A stretch of 59,815 bases of DNA from Methylophilaceae bacterium (GTDB taxonomy: Bacteria; Pseudomonadota; Gammaproteobacteria; Burkholderiales; Methylophilaceae): positions 1 to 59,815 of the forward strand of contig JAIYBT010000017.1 in the NCBI GenBank assembly GCA_027488395.1. Reading direction: 5' to 3'. Under the pieces are notes generated by a model, which saw only the letters and a program-made list of their open reading frames with translations, was not told the DNA's origin and made no database searches. The position numbers and the translations under genes are program-made. Numbering within the stretch: the stretch's first letter is position 1; the number at the start of each line of letters is the position of its first letter. Positions 17,081 to 25,971 of the stretch are shown here, piece by piece.

Positions 17081-17869
17081 ATGAAAATGTTTTATACCAG
17101 CTTTGCAATGATGAGTTTGTTTTTAGCGATGGGGCAAGCGCAAGCAGAGGCCGATGTTAAGCTTTGGCCGGTGGTGAAAGAAGCGTTTTTTCCAAAACGG
17201 GATATTCAAGAGGTAGATTTTTTAAAAGTGGATGGGCCTAAACGTGCCGAAAGTGGCGCGCAAGTGCCGGTAACTTTTACCTACGACAAAGCGGCTGCCA
17301 ATGGCGTGGTAATCAAAAAGCTATATGTAATTGTAGATGCGAATCCAATCCAGCTTGCTTCAACCTACCACTTAACGGATAAATTGGCAGGTTTTCAGAT
17401 GTCCACGCGCATACGACAAGAGTCGGATTCTTTTATTCGTTTGATTGGCGAAACCGCAGATGGCAAGCTCTATATGGGTAAACGAGAAATTAGAGCGGCG
17501 GGTGGTTGTGGTGGCACTGTGGATAACAATGAGTCTGAAATCCGGGCCGCAGCGGGCAAAATTAAGTTTAACGTTGATGCCAGTAATCCTGCGGCGCCTG
17601 CAACCGCAACCTTCAACATTCGTCATGTGATGCGCACTGGGTTACAACGTGATTTAGTCTCTCAAGGGTATGTGCCTGCGTTTTACATCAATAAAACGAC
17701 TTTTTCATATAACGGTGAACCGTTGATGACCGTCGATGTGGGGGTTGGCACCAGTGAAGACCCATACATGAAGTTTAATTTTATTGCCGATAAGCCTGGT
17801 AAATTAGAAGTAGTGGCGACCGACAATGAGGGTAAAGAATTTAGCCAATCGGTAAATGTAAACAGCTAA
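17081..17869 (+). CDS. Quinoprotein dehydrogenase-associated SoxYZ-like carrier protein
   Basis: A periplasmic 262-aa protein with a signal peptide (about 1-22, ends AQAEA). The SoxY-like half ends in GGCGG with C143 as the carrier cysteine; in SoxY this cysteine binds the sulfur intermediate. The SoxZ-like half follows (about 165-262, HVMRTGLQRDL through ATDNEGKEF). The SoxY-SoxZ fusion is the type associated with quinoprotein (PQQ) alcohol dehydrogenases in methylotrophs, not with thiosulfate oxidation. Here no sox or methanol dehydrogenase gene is adjacent. A terminator follows, so it is monocistronic. Confidence 0.85.
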   Translation: MKMFYTSFAMMSLFLAMGQAQAEADVKLWPVVKEAFFPKRDIQEVDFLKVDGPKRAESGAQVPVTFTYDKAAANGVVIKKLYVIVDANPIQLASTYHLTDKLAGFQMSTRIRQESDSFIRLIGETADGKLYMGKREIRAAGGCGGTVDNNESEIRAAAGKIKFNVDASNPAAPATATFNIRHVMRTGLQRDLVSQGYVPAFYINKTTFSYNGEPLMTVDVGVGTSEDPYMKFNFIADKPGKLEVVATDNEGKEFSQSVNVNS

Positions 17870-17892
17870 TCAACCTTGCGACATGAAATACC

Positions 17893-17917
17893 ACAGGCCT
17901 CGAATGAGGCCTGTTTT
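17893..17917 (+). terminator. Terminator after the SoxYZ-like gene
   Basis: A 9-bp perfect stem (ACAGGCCTC/GAGGCCTGT) with a GAAT loop is followed by TTT. Confidence 0.85.
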
Positions 17918-17998
17918 CGTTAGTGGCATCGCTAGTCGCCATGACACCACCTATTCACTAAACTGCTAAAATGTTGCAAGTGTTTAAGGAGAGCCGCA

Positions 17999-18418
17999 AT
18001 GAAAAGTTTTCGTAAAGAACTATGGTTTAACATCCCCGCCCGGATGGATTTTAAAAATATCACCAGTGATGTGATTGCCTGTGTGCGCGAAAGTGGTGTG
18101 AAAGAAGGCTTGGTGTTGATTAACGCCATGCATATCTCAGCCAGTGTCTTTATCAACGATGACGAGCGCGGTTTACATCATGACTATAAAGTGTGGCTAG
18201 AGAAATTAGCCCCGCATGAGCCTGTCAGTGGCTATCGCCACAACGATACGGGCGAAGATAATGCGGATGCGCACATCAAACGTCAAATCATGGGGCGTGA
18301 AGTGGTGGTGGCGATTACGGATGGACAGCTTGATTTTGGCCCATGGGAACAAATTTTTTATGGTGAATTTGATGGAAGGCGTAATAAGCGTGTACTGGTC
18401 AAAATTATTGGCGAATAA
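17999..18418 (+). CDS. yjbQ: YjbQ/UPF0047 family protein (secondary thiamine-phosphate synthase type)
   Basis: The 139-aa protein carries the family motifs [39 protein letters not shown] and [13 protein letters not shown]. Members can show weak thiamine-phosphate synthase activity when overproduced, but the physiological role is open. A strong AAGGAGAG precedes the ATG. It is not adjacent to other thiamine genes. Confidence 0.88.
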   Translation: MKSFRKELWFNIPARMDFKNITSDVIACVRESGVKEGLVLINAMHISASVFINDDERGLHHDYKVWLEKLAPHEPVSGYRHNDTGEDNADAHIKRQIMGREVVVAITDGQLDFGPWEQIFYGEFDGRRNKRVLVKIIGE

Positions 18419-18459
18419 CGCAATGATCTGAGAAAGGGGCTCAGTGCTCCTTTTTTTGC

Positions 18460-18487
18460 TTGACATAGTTAGCTGGCTAACTATAAT
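18460..18487 (+). promoter_or_regulatory. Consensus sigma-70 promoter with a palindromic operator in the spacer
   Basis: A perfect TTGACA and perfect TATAAT are separated by 16 nt. The spacer and start of the -10 box form a perfect palindrome, TAGTTAGC-TG-GCTAACTA (18466-18483). A dimeric MarR protein bound there would block polymerase, so autoregulation by the next gene is likely (inference). Confidence 0.85.
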
Positions 18488-18497
18488 GACGCTAATT

Positions 18498-19022
18498 ATG
18501 TTGCAGCTTAGAGACCTTCCCACCCCCGATATTTTGCAGAAATTTGCAGCACGTTATCCAGAAGCGGATATCAGTGCGACGGCAAGTTTTTTGATGCTTT
18601 TGCGCGTGGCGACGGATTTGTCTATCGCGCTCGATGCTTGTTTAAGTGCGCATGGTTTATTACAGGGCCGCTGGTGGGTGTTGATTTTACTCATGCGTGA
18701 GCAAGCGATGGTGTCGACGCCATCTGTGTTGGCAGAAAAGCTCGGTGTTACCCGCGCAACCATGACCGGTTTATTAGACGGTTTAGCACAAGATGGCCTC
18801 GTCGAGCGCGTGTTCAGTGAAGCGGACCGACGTAGCGTGCAAATTCGTTTAACCCCGAAAGGGCAGGCTAAGTTAGATGCGGTGATGCCTGACTACTATC
18901 AACGCCTCAAGCAATGTATGCAAGGCTTAGATGAAGCGCAACGCCAGCAATTGCAAACGATGTTAAGCGTCATTGATGCCGGCATTCCCGCTTGGAAAAC
19001 CAGTTCAAACGTAACTTTATAA
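18498..19022 (+). CDS. MarR-family transcriptional regulator
   Basis: A winged-helix regulator of 174 aa. DNA-binding helices lie at about residues 72-98 (TPSVLAEKLGVTRATMTGLLDGL) and the wing at 107-122 (SEADRRSVQIRLTPKG). MarR proteins are dimers released from DNA by small phenolic or oxidising ligands. The ATG at 18486 overlaps the -10 box, so it cannot be used by transcripts from this promoter; ATG 18498 leaves a leader of only 3-5 nt. The gene heads an operon with an NTF2-like and an EamA exporter gene and probably represses it. Confidence 0.88.
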   Translation: MLQLRDLPTPDILQKFAARYPEADISATASFLMLLRVATDLSIALDACLSAHGLLQGRWWVLILLMREQAMVSTPSVLAEKLGVTRATMTGLLDGLAQDGLVERVFSEADRRSVQIRLTPKGQAKLDAVMPDYYQRLKQCMQGLDEAQRQQLQTMLSVIDAGIPAWKTSSNVTL

Positions 19023-19033
19023 GGAAAATGACC

Positions 19034-19411
19034 ATGAGCACTTTGTCGCAACAACTCACACAATTGAATCAACAATTTGATGCTGCATTCAACGCAAAAC
19101 AAGCGGAAGCCATTGGTCCGTTATACGCAGAACATGCGATTTTGATGCCAGCACCTGCTGGCGCCCCGATACAGGGACGTGAAGCGATTATGAGTTTTTT
19201 TAAAGGCTTAATCGACATGGGTATTCATCACCATCAATTGGCCATGACAGGCTTGGTTGAAAGTGAAACACAAGCCACACAATATGGTACATGGGCTGGT
19301 GCATTAACAGGTGAAGACGGTGTTACTCAAGAGTTTGGCGGTAATGTGCAGCTGGTGTTTGCACGTCAAGCGGACCATCGTTGGTTGGTCGTAACCCATA
19401 TTTGGAATTAA
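19034..19411 (+). CDS. DUF4440/SnoaL-like NTF2-fold protein
   Basis: A 125-aa protein of the cone-shaped NTF2 superfamily: FDAAFNAKQAEAIGPLYAEHAILMP, then PIQGREAIMSFFKGL and a C-terminal beta sheet ending WLVVTHIWN. Such proteins bind small hydrophobic ligands or act as isomerases/hydrolases; the substrate is unknown. AAGG at 19021 is 9 nt from ATG 19034, favouring this start over ATG 19028. It sits 11 nt after the MarR gene in the same operon. Confidence 0.82.
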   Translation: MSTLSQQLTQLNQQFDAAFNAKQAEAIGPLYAEHAILMPAPAGAPIQGREAIMSFFKGLIDMGIHHHQLAMTGLVESETQATQYGTWAGALTGEDGVTQEFGGNVQLVFARQADHRWLVVTHIWN

Positions 19412-19447
19412 TCACGTAAGCGGTTACTTGTCGTCAACAGCTGAATC

Positions 19448-20338
19448 ATGCAAGCCTCTGTCAAACAACAAACACAAGCCATGGCGGCCCTATTTGTCCT
19501 CACCTGTATTTGGGGGTATAACTGGGTGGTCATGAAAAGTGCACTTGCATTTATCGGTCCCTTTACGTTTGCAGCGATACGCACCTTTTTTGGAGCCTTG
19601 GTATTGTTTGCAGCCATGGCCATTAGCGGGCGCTCACTTGCGCTACGTGCATTGCCTACGATGTTGGTATTGGGCGTGCTGCAAAATGTCGGCTTTACCG
19701 GGGTATTAATGTGGGCACTGGTTGAAGGCGGCGCAGGAAAAACAGCGGTACTGACCTACACCATGCCCTTTTGGGTAATGCTGTTGGCGTGGCCAATGCT
19801 GCGTGAGCGTGTGCGCGGTTGGCAGTGGCTCGCGGTCATCTTTGGCGTGATGGGGATGCTGTGTATTTTTGATCCTCTCCATATCAAAGCCGATGGCTTT
19901 AGTATGCTATTGGCGGTGTGTTCTGGCGTCAGTTGGGCCTTATCGGCCATCATTACTAAGCAATTGCACCAGCGTCGCCCAGCGCTCGATTTAATTAATT
20001 TAACCGCGTGGCCCATGTTGCTGGGTTCGTTACCTTTGGTTGTGATTGCTTGGCAAGTGCCTGCGCCAGCCATCCAGTGGACACCTTACCTCATAGCGGC
20101 TTTGCTTTTTAATGTGTTACTGTGCGGCGCGCTGGCATGGGTCCTGTGGTTGTTTGCTTTGCAACGCTTGCCCGCTGGCGTAGCCAGTATGACCTCCATG
20201 CTGGCACCTGTCATTGGAGTCATCGCGGCATGGATACAGTTACATGAGGTGCCAACCGCTATCGAAACCACGGGCATGCTATTGATAGCGTCAGCATTAA
20301 TCATCATTTCATGGCTGACGCTAAAGCAAACAACCTAA
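19448..20338 (+). CDS. EamA-family DMT transporter
   Basis: A 296-aa inner-membrane protein with about ten helices in two EamA repeats (LTCIWGYNWVVMKSAL near the start; ICSGVSWALSAIITKQL-like second repeat). Members export amino acids, metabolites or drugs. As the last gene of the MarR operon, it is the likely effector: export of a toxic compound sensed by MarR (inference). No terminator follows within 60 nt. Confidence 0.88.
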   Translation: MQASVKQQTQAMAALFVLTCIWGYNWVVMKSALAFIGPFTFAAIRTFFGALVLFAAMAISGRSLALRALPTMLVLGVLQNVGFTGVLMWALVEGGAGKTAVLTYTMPFWVMLLAWPMLRERVRGWQWLAVIFGVMGMLCIFDPLHIKADGFSMLLAVCSGVSWALSAIITKQLHQRRPALDLINLTAWPMLLGSLPLVVIAWQVPAPAIQWTPYLIAALLFNVLLCGALAWVLWLFALQRLPAGVASMTSMLAPVIGVIAAWIQLHEVPTAIETTGMLLIASALIIISWLTLKQTT

Positions 20339-20482
20339 CATAAGGTCATCTCGCAACTTGAAGCACCCATGCCACACCCTTCTGCCCATCCTGTGGCATC
20401 CACGCCTATGTTAAACTTACAAAAGTAAAATCGTTTAATAAAGGTGCAGTATTGCATCTCAAGTTTGGGAGTGGCGTACACC

Positions 20483-21211
20483 ATGGCAGGACATAGTAAA
20501 TGGGCAAATATTCAGCATCGTAAAGGCCGTCAAGATGCCAAGCGCGGCAAAATTTTTACCAAGCTGATCAAAGAGATTACTGTTTCTGCCCGCATGGGCG
20601 GTGGTGATACTTCAATGAACCCGCGTTTAAGAGCTGCAGTTGCCGCTGCCAAAGAAGAAAACATGCCAGCAGACAATATCACGCGCGCTATTAAAAAAGG
20701 TACGGGTGAGCTTGAAGGCGTGAACTACGAAGAAATTCGTTACGAAGGCTATGGCATTAACGGCGCCGCCATTATTATTGATTGCTTAACCGATAATCGT
20801 CAGCGCGCGGTAATGGATGTACGGCATGCGCTGACGAAACATGGTGGTAATTTAGGCACCGATGGCAGCGTAGCATTTATGTTTAAACACTGTGGGCAGT
20901 TGTTGTTCGCGCCTGGGGTTTCTGAAGACGCAGTGATGGAAGTGGCCCTGGAAGCAGGTGCCGAGGATGTGATTGGCGATGAAGATGGCAGTCTTGAAGT
21001 GATTACCGCGCCCAATGATTTTGTACCCGTCAAAGAGGCGCTAGAGGCGGCTGGTTTAAAGCCTGTGATGGCCCAAGTGACGATGAAGTCGCTCAATGAG
21101 GTGGTATTTACTGGTGATGACGCTATTAAAATGCAAAAAATCCTCGACATGCTCGAAGATTTAGATGATGTGCAAGAGGTGTACACCTCGGCTGTGATCG
21201 AAGCAGATTGA
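20483..21211 (+). CDS. yebC: YebC/PmpR family protein
   Basis: The 242-aa protein begins with the hallmark [28 protein letters not shown]-type start and shows [12 protein letters not shown] and the three-domain YebC length. Family members bind DNA as regulators, and some relieve ribosome stalling at proline-rich stretches. It lies directly before ruvC, the standard proteobacterial order. The in-frame ATG at 20444 is less likely than 20483, where the conserved sequence starts. Confidence 0.94.
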   Translation: MAGHSKWANIQHRKGRQDAKRGKIFTKLIKEITVSARMGGGDTSMNPRLRAAVAAAKEENMPADNITRAIKKGTGELEGVNYEEIRYEGYGINGAAIIIDCLTDNRQRAVMDVRHALTKHGGNLGTDGSVAFMFKHCGQLLFAPGVSEDAVMEVALEAGAEDVIGDEDGSLEVITAPNDFVPVKEALEAAGLKPVMAQVTMKSLNEVVFTGDDAIKMQKILDMLEDLDDVQEVYTSAVIEAD

Positions 21212-21236
21212 TGTGCTAGCCTTGTCAGCGACCTCG

Positions 21237-21788
21237 ATGCGTATTTTAGGCATAGACCCTGGGTTGAGAATCACCGGGTTTGGCGTGATTGAGGTGCTAG
21301 ATACCAAGCTCAGTTACGTCACCAGCGGGGTCATCAAAACGGCCTCTGCTAAAAAAGTCGAGGCCGGTGAAACTGAAAAAGAAGCCTTGCCTGAGCGGCT
21401 CAAAGTGATTTTAGAGGGTTTATTTGAAGTCATTGATACCTATCAACCTACGCAAGTAGCCATTGAAAAAGTCTTCGTCAATGTTAACCCGCAATCGACG
21501 TTATTATTGGGTCAAGCACGTGGTGCGGCTATTTCTGCGGCAGTCATTCGTCAGCTAACCGTGGCGGAATACACTGCCTTACAAGTCAAGCAATCCGTGG
21601 TGGGCAATGGCCACGCACAAAAAGAACAAGTGCAAGAAATGGTCAAACGCTTACTAAAACTTCCCGCAAATCCCAGCCCCGATTCAGCCGATGCGCTGGC
21701 TTGCGCCATATGCCATGCGCATGGTGGCCAAGGGTTGGGGGCCTTGGCAACAGCGGGCTTTCGCGTTAAAAAAGGAAGACTAATATGA
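21237..21788 (+). CDS. ruvC: Holliday junction resolvase RuvC
   Basis: The endonuclease that cuts Holliday junctions in the RuvABC complex. D7 (MRILGIDPG), E77 (VAIEKVFV) and the C-terminal acidic pair in SPDSADALA form the metal site. It is slightly long (183 aa) because of a charged insertion (residues 37-55). A GTG at 21213 is in frame, but the conserved N-terminus begins at ATG 21237. Its stop overlaps ruvA. Confidence 0.95.
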   Translation: MRILGIDPGLRITGFGVIEVLDTKLSYVTSGVIKTASAKKVEAGETEKEALPERLKVILEGLFEVIDTYQPTQVAIEKVFVNVNPQSTLLLGQARGAAISAAVIRQLTVAEYTALQVKQSVVGNGHAQKEQVQEMVKRLLKLPANPSPDSADALACAICHAHGGQGLGALATAGFRVKKGRLI

Positions 21789-22360
21789 TTGCTCGCCTGA
21801 ACGGCCGTTTGTTAGAAAAATCACCGCCGTGGATTGTGGTGGATTGTCAGGGCGTGGGCTATGAAGTAGAAGTGCCCATGAGTACCTTTTATCAGTTGCC
21901 AGAATTGGGCCAGCCTGTGCAATTGCTCACCCATATGGTGGTGCGCGAAGATGCACAACTGCTATATGGCTTTGGCAGTGAGCAAGAAAAAAATACATTT
22001 AAACAATTGCTCAAAGTGAATGGGATAGGCGCTAAATCTGCCTTGTCTATTTTGAGTGGTGTCAGTGTGCAAGAATTAATGCGCGCGGTGAATCAACAAG
22101 AAGTTGCCATGCTGACCCGCGTCCCTGGCATTGGTAAAAAAACGGCAGAGCGTTTGATCTTAGAGCTCAAAGATAAATTTACTGTCACCGGCTCTACTTC
22201 CGCACAACCCGTGGTGAAAGCGGCAACCGATGATATTCTCAATGCCTTGGTGGCGTTGGGCTATCATGAGCGTGAAGCCGCAGCCACGGTCAAGTTGTTA
22301 CCTACCGAAGTGAGTGTGAGTGAGGGCATTAAGCAAGCGCTTAAATATTTGTCGACCTAA
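21785..22360 (+). CDS. ruvA: Holliday junction DNA helicase subunit RuvA
   Basis: The 191-aa junction-binding tetramer subunit. N-terminal OB fold ([12 protein letters not shown]), two helix-hairpin-helix motifs ([16 protein letters not shown] and [16 protein letters not shown]) and a C-terminal RuvB-contact domain ([17 protein letters not shown]). It overlaps ruvC by 4 bases (ATGA). Confidence 0.96.
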   Translation: MIARLNGRLLEKSPPWIVVDCQGVGYEVEVPMSTFYQLPELGQPVQLLTHMVVREDAQLLYGFGSEQEKNTFKQLLKVNGIGAKSALSILSGVSVQELMRAVNQQEVAMLTRVPGIGKKTAERLILELKDKFTVTGSTSAQPVVKAATDDILNALVALGYHEREAAATVKLLPTEVSVSEGIKQALKYLST

Positions 22361-22510
22361 TGGCGTGCATGCTTATAAGCGCCTTAAAAGGCTTGCGGCC
22401 AAGCAGTGATGCGCCGAATGAAGCATGTTATGATGTAAATCAACGCGATTTTCCAAGAAAAGTCGCTCACAACTGCATTTTTTAAGCGCGAAATAGATTC
22501 TTCTTATCCC

Positions 22511-23554
22511 ATGATAGAAACCGATAGACTGGTGGCGCCCGCCACCGTGAGTCCTCAAGAAGAGGCGCTAGAGCGCGCGCTACGGCCAAAAGCGCTGGAT
22601 GAGTACGTGGGCCAAGAAAAAGCCCGTGGGCAACTCGAAATTTTTATCCATGCTGCGCGGGGTCGGCAAGAGGCCTTAGATCATGTGCTGCTGTTTGGTC
22701 CACCGGGCCTAGGTAAAACCACGTTGGCGCATATTATTGCCAAAGAAATGGGCGTTAATTTACGCATGACTTCTGGCCCGGTACTCGAGCGCGCAGGGGA
22801 TTTGGCCGCTTTGCTCACCAACCTTGAACCCAATGATGTGTTGTTTATCGACGAAATCCACCGGTTAAGCCCAGTGGTTGAAGAAATCCTATACCCAGCC
22901 ATGGAAGACTACCGTCTAGATATTATGATTGGTGAAGGTCCGGCCGCACGCAGTGTGCGCTTGGATTTGCCACCATTTACACTGGTCGGCGCCACCACGC
23001 GCGCAGGCATGTTGACCAATCCGTTACGGGATCGCTTTGGCATTGTGGCGCGATTGGAGTTTTACAGCCATGCTGAGTTAGCCAAAATTGTGACCCGTTC
23101 CGCCAGTTTGCTCGAAGTCGAGATGCAACCCGAGGGCGCCAGCGAGATTGCCCGTCGCGCCCGTGGCACGCCGCGGATCGCTAACCGTTTACTGCGCCGA
23201 GTGCGTGATTACGCACAAGTCAAAGCCGATGGCGTAGTCACCGATGCCATTGCCGACGCCGCATTGAAAATGCTGGATGTTGACAAGCTAGGGTTCGATG
23301 TCATGGACCGCAAATTGTTACAAGCGGTGTTGGAGAAATTCGCGGGGGGGCCAGTGGGTTTGGACAACTTAGCGGCGGCGATTGGTGAAGAGCGCGATAC
23401 GATTGAAGACGTGCTAGAGCCTTATCTCATTCAGCAGGGCTATCTGATGCGCACCCCGCGTGGTCGGGTGGCAACGCCATTGGCTTACACCCATTTTGGC
23501 TTAACACCGCCAGCCACGCTAGCCAGTGGCGAGGTGTGGCAGGCATCCGAATAA
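22511..23554 (+). CDS. ruvB: Holliday junction branch-migration ATPase RuvB
   Basis: An AAA+ motor of 347 aa: Walker A GPPGLGKT (63-70), Walker B with D114/E115 (LFIDEIHRL), sensor 1 GATTRAG, arginine region [11 protein letters not shown] and a C-terminal winged helix ([13 protein letters not shown]). A 150-bp gap without terminator separates it from ruvA. It is followed at 3 nt by ybgC. Confidence 0.97.
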   Translation: MIETDRLVAPATVSPQEEALERALRPKALDEYVGQEKARGQLEIFIHAARGRQEALDHVLLFGPPGLGKTTLAHIIAKEMGVNLRMTSGPVLERAGDLAALLTNLEPNDVLFIDEIHRLSPVVEEILYPAMEDYRLDIMIGEGPAARSVRLDLPPFTLVGATTRAGMLTNPLRDRFGIVARLEFYSHAELAKIVTRSASLLEVEMQPEGASEIARRARGTPRIANRLLRRVRDYAQVKADGVVTDAIADAALKMLDVDKLGFDVMDRKLLQAVLEKFAGGPVGLDNLAAAIGEERDTIEDVLEPYLIQQGYLMRTPRGRVATPLAYTHFGLTPPATLASGEVWQASE

Positions 23555-23557
23555 TCT

Positions 23558-23953
23558 ATGCTGACCCTTGAGCAGCGCGTTTATTACGAAGATACCGATG
23601 CTGGGGGGGTGGTGTATCACAGCCAATACCTTAATTTTATGGAACGTGCGCGCACAGAATGGTTGCGCTCGCTTGGTTTTTCGCAACACGTGTTGCGTGA
23701 AGATTTACAGGTATTATTTGTGGTGCATCGTATCGAAATTGCTTATAAAAAGCCGGCTCGATTAGATGATGTCTTGCAAATTCAGACAGAAATTACCAAA
23801 ATAGGGCATGGCAGTATGAAGTGTCAGCAAGTCATCCGTCGCGGAGACACCCTTTTAATTGATGCAACAGTCAATATTGCTTGCGTCCATGCAGAAACTT
23901 TTAAACCGATCGGTATTCCACCCCGAATTAAATTAGCTCTGGAGCGTTCATGA
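23558..23953 (+). CDS. ybgC: Acyl-CoA thioesterase YbgC (Tol-Pal associated)
   Basis: A cytoplasmic hotdog-fold thioesterase of 131 aa. The catalytic motif YYEDTDAGGVVYHSQYLNF includes aspartate D14. It is the first gene of the tol-pal operon, as in most proteobacteria, and may link phospholipid metabolism with the envelope. Its stop overlaps the tolQ ATG. Confidence 0.93.
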   Translation: MLTLEQRVYYEDTDAGGVVYHSQYLNFMERARTEWLRSLGFSQHVLREDLQVLFVVHRIEIAYKKPARLDDVLQIQTEITKIGHGSMKCQQVIRRGDTLLIDATVNIACVHAETFKPIGIPPRIKLALERS

Positions 23954-24624
23954 ATGTGACAAATGATATGTCAATATTTACCTTGGTCAGTGGTGCCAGT
24001 CTGCCTGTGCAACTGGTCATGGCTATTCTATTACTGACTTCCTTGATGTCATGGTGGTATATCTTTATCAAGGTATTTACTTTAAAAACGGCTACCGAGA
24101 ATATTGATCAATTTGAAACGCAGTTTTGGGCAGGCGGGGATATTAACGATCTATACGAGCGTGTGACCGCTGCCAAAACACCACCACAAGGCATGTCGAG
24201 CATTTTTCAGGCTGGCTTAAAGGAATTTATACGCTATAAGCAACAACCCAGCACCGAAGTCAGCGATGTGATGGAAGCCACGCGACGTGCCATGCGCGCG
24301 ACGTATAACCGAGAAATGGATGAGTTGGATGCGCATTTGCCATTTTTAGCCTCGGTTGGCTCCGTCAGTCCATACATTGGGTTGTTCGGCACGGTATGGG
24401 GCATTATGAATGCGTTTCGTGGGTTATCCAACGTGGCGCAGGCGACATTAAGTCAAGTGGCGCCAGGCATCGCCGAAGCGTTGGTGGCCACTGCAATTGG
24501 TCTGTTTGCCGCCATTCCAGCCGTGATTGCCTATAACCGTTTTGCCGCCAGTGTAGATCGACTATCGGTGCGCTACGAGAGCTTTATTGAAGAGTTTACC
24601 AATATCTTGCAACGCAGAGCCTAA
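23950..24624 (+). CDS. tolQ: Tol-Pal motor subunit TolQ
   Basis: An inner-membrane MotA/TolQ/ExbB proton-channel protein (224 aa) with three helices: about 18-38, 133-155 and 168-190. The segment ASVGSVSPYIGLFGTVWGIMNAF is the family signature. It forms the proton-driven motor with TolR and energises TolA. A GGAG is located 7 nt upstream. Confidence 0.96.
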   Translation: MNVTNDMSIFTLVSGASLPVQLVMAILLLTSLMSWWYIFIKVFTLKTATENIDQFETQFWAGGDINDLYERVTAAKTPPQGMSSIFQAGLKEFIRYKQQPSTEVSDVMEATRRAMRATYNREMDELDAHLPFLASVGSVSPYIGLFGTVWGIMNAFRGLSNVAQATLSQVAPGIAEALVATAIGLFAAIPAVIAYNRFAASVDRLSVRYESFIEEFTNILQRRA

Positions 24625-24635
24625 TCGGAGCCGAC

Positions 24636-25028
24636 ATGAGCAGAACGCGTAAACGGCGCTTGATGAACCAAATCAATGTGGTGCCCTATATTGATGTGAC
24701 CTTGGTGTTATTGGTGATTTTTATGGTGACCGCCCCTATGACCAATCCCGGCATGGTGGAGTTACCAAAAGTCGGCCAAGCACTCAAGCAAAGCGGCGAT
24801 CCTATTGTCATTACTGTGCAAAAAGAAGGCACCGTTTTGCTGGAAGGCAAGGAAATGCAACGCGATGATATGCTGGCGGTGATTCGTAACCGCTTGGCCG
24901 AACAAAATAAGCCAGTGGTGGTGTCCGCGGACAAAAATACGCCCTATGGCGAAGTGGTGTCGGTGATGGATCTGCTTAAGCAAGCCCAAGTCAGTCAAGT
25001 TGGCTTGCTGTTTCTGAACGAAAAATAA
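24636..25028 (+). CDS. tolR: Tol-Pal motor subunit TolR
   Basis: A 130-aa ExbD/TolR protein with one TM helix containing the proton-carrying aspartate D20 (NVVPYIDVTLVLLVIFMV) and a periplasmic domain. It works with TolQ. GGAG precedes the ATG. Confidence 0.95.
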   Translation: MSRTRKRRLMNQINVVPYIDVTLVLLVIFMVTAPMTNPGMVELPKVGQALKQSGDPIVITVQKEGTVLLEGKEMQRDDMLAVIRNRLAEQNKPVVVSADKNTPYGEVVSVMDLLKQAQVSQVGLLFLNEK

Positions 25029-25034
25029 CCCAAC

Positions 25035-25880
25035 ATGGCCACATTTTCTTATTCACCATCGCAGTTAAAAGTGAGCATACACCGACGTGCCGCAGTGCTT
25101 TCCATACTGATGCATGGGCTGTTATTGCTTGCCATGGTGGTGATGGTGGATTGGAAAGCGGTGCATGTCGAGCCTGCTGTGATGCAAGCCACGTTGTGGG
25201 AAAACTTGACGCCAGAGCAAGCGGCAACACCTGTGCCGCCCAAGCCTGAACCTACCCCTGAACCCGAACCACCTAAACCCGTCCCAGAGCCTGCACCAAA
25301 ACCAGAGCCTCCGCCTGAGCCAGTCAAAGAAAAAGCACCTGAGCCGCAAGCGCAGCAACCTGATCCAGAAGCTGAGATTGCGTTGAAGAAAAAAGAAGAC
25401 GAGCAAAAACGTAAACAAGACGAGCAGAAAAAAGAAGAAGAAAAGAAAAAACAAGAAGAGAAACTAAAAAAACTGCAAGAGGCATTGCGTCAGCAAGAGG
25501 AAGAAGACAAGCTTAAAAAATTACAAGAAGCCATTCGACAGCAAGAGTTGCAAGCGCAACAAGCGGCGGCCGCGGCCAGCACTGCTGATCCGTCAGTGCT
25601 TAATTATTATATTGGTTTGATGTCTCGCAAAATTCGTAGCAATGTCAATTCAGGGTTGTGTCCTGCAAATAATCCGCAATTGACGATAGAGATGAAGCTG
25701 ACACAAAGCGGAGATGTTTCTGGTCAGCCCAAAATCATCAAAGGCAGTGGCGACAGCGTGTGTGATGATGCAGTGTTACGCGCGATTTTATTTTCTAAGC
25801 CATTTGAGCTACCTTCGGATGACCCCGCGGCAAAAAAACAATTGATGGATTTGTTATTGAAATTCAAACCGCGCGGCTAG
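25035..25880 (+). CDS. tolA: Cell envelope protein TolA
   Basis: A 281-aa protein with one N-terminal TM helix (about 21-39), a proline/glutamate-rich stretch (about 62-105), a long K/E/Q-rich coiled coil (about 110-175) and a TonB-like C-terminal domain (about 185-281, YIGLMSRKIRSNVNS, GDSVCDDAVLRAI). It spans the periplasm to contact TolB and Pal during division. Domain order and position after tolR make the call secure, despite low-complexity sequence. Confidence 0.94.
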   Translation: MATFSYSPSQLKVSIHRRAAVLSILMHGLLLLAMVVMVDWKAVHVEPAVMQATLWENLTPEQAATPVPPKPEPTPEPEPPKPVPEPAPKPEPPPEPVKEKAPEPQAQQPDPEAEIALKKKEDEQKRKQDEQKKEEEKKKQEEKLKKLQEALRQQEEEDKLKKLQEAIRQQELQAQQAAAAASTADPSVLNYYIGLMSRKIRSNVNSGLCPANNPQLTIEMKLTQSGDVSGQPKIIKGSGDSVCDDAVLRAILFSKPFELPSDDPAAKKQLMDLLLKFKPRG

Positions 25881-25971
25881 GTGTTGTGAGGCATGACGCT
25901 GCGTGCGCTTTTCGTTATAATTCAAGGTAATAAAGATGATTTTCCATTTTCTACATGATAAAGGCGCTTTG

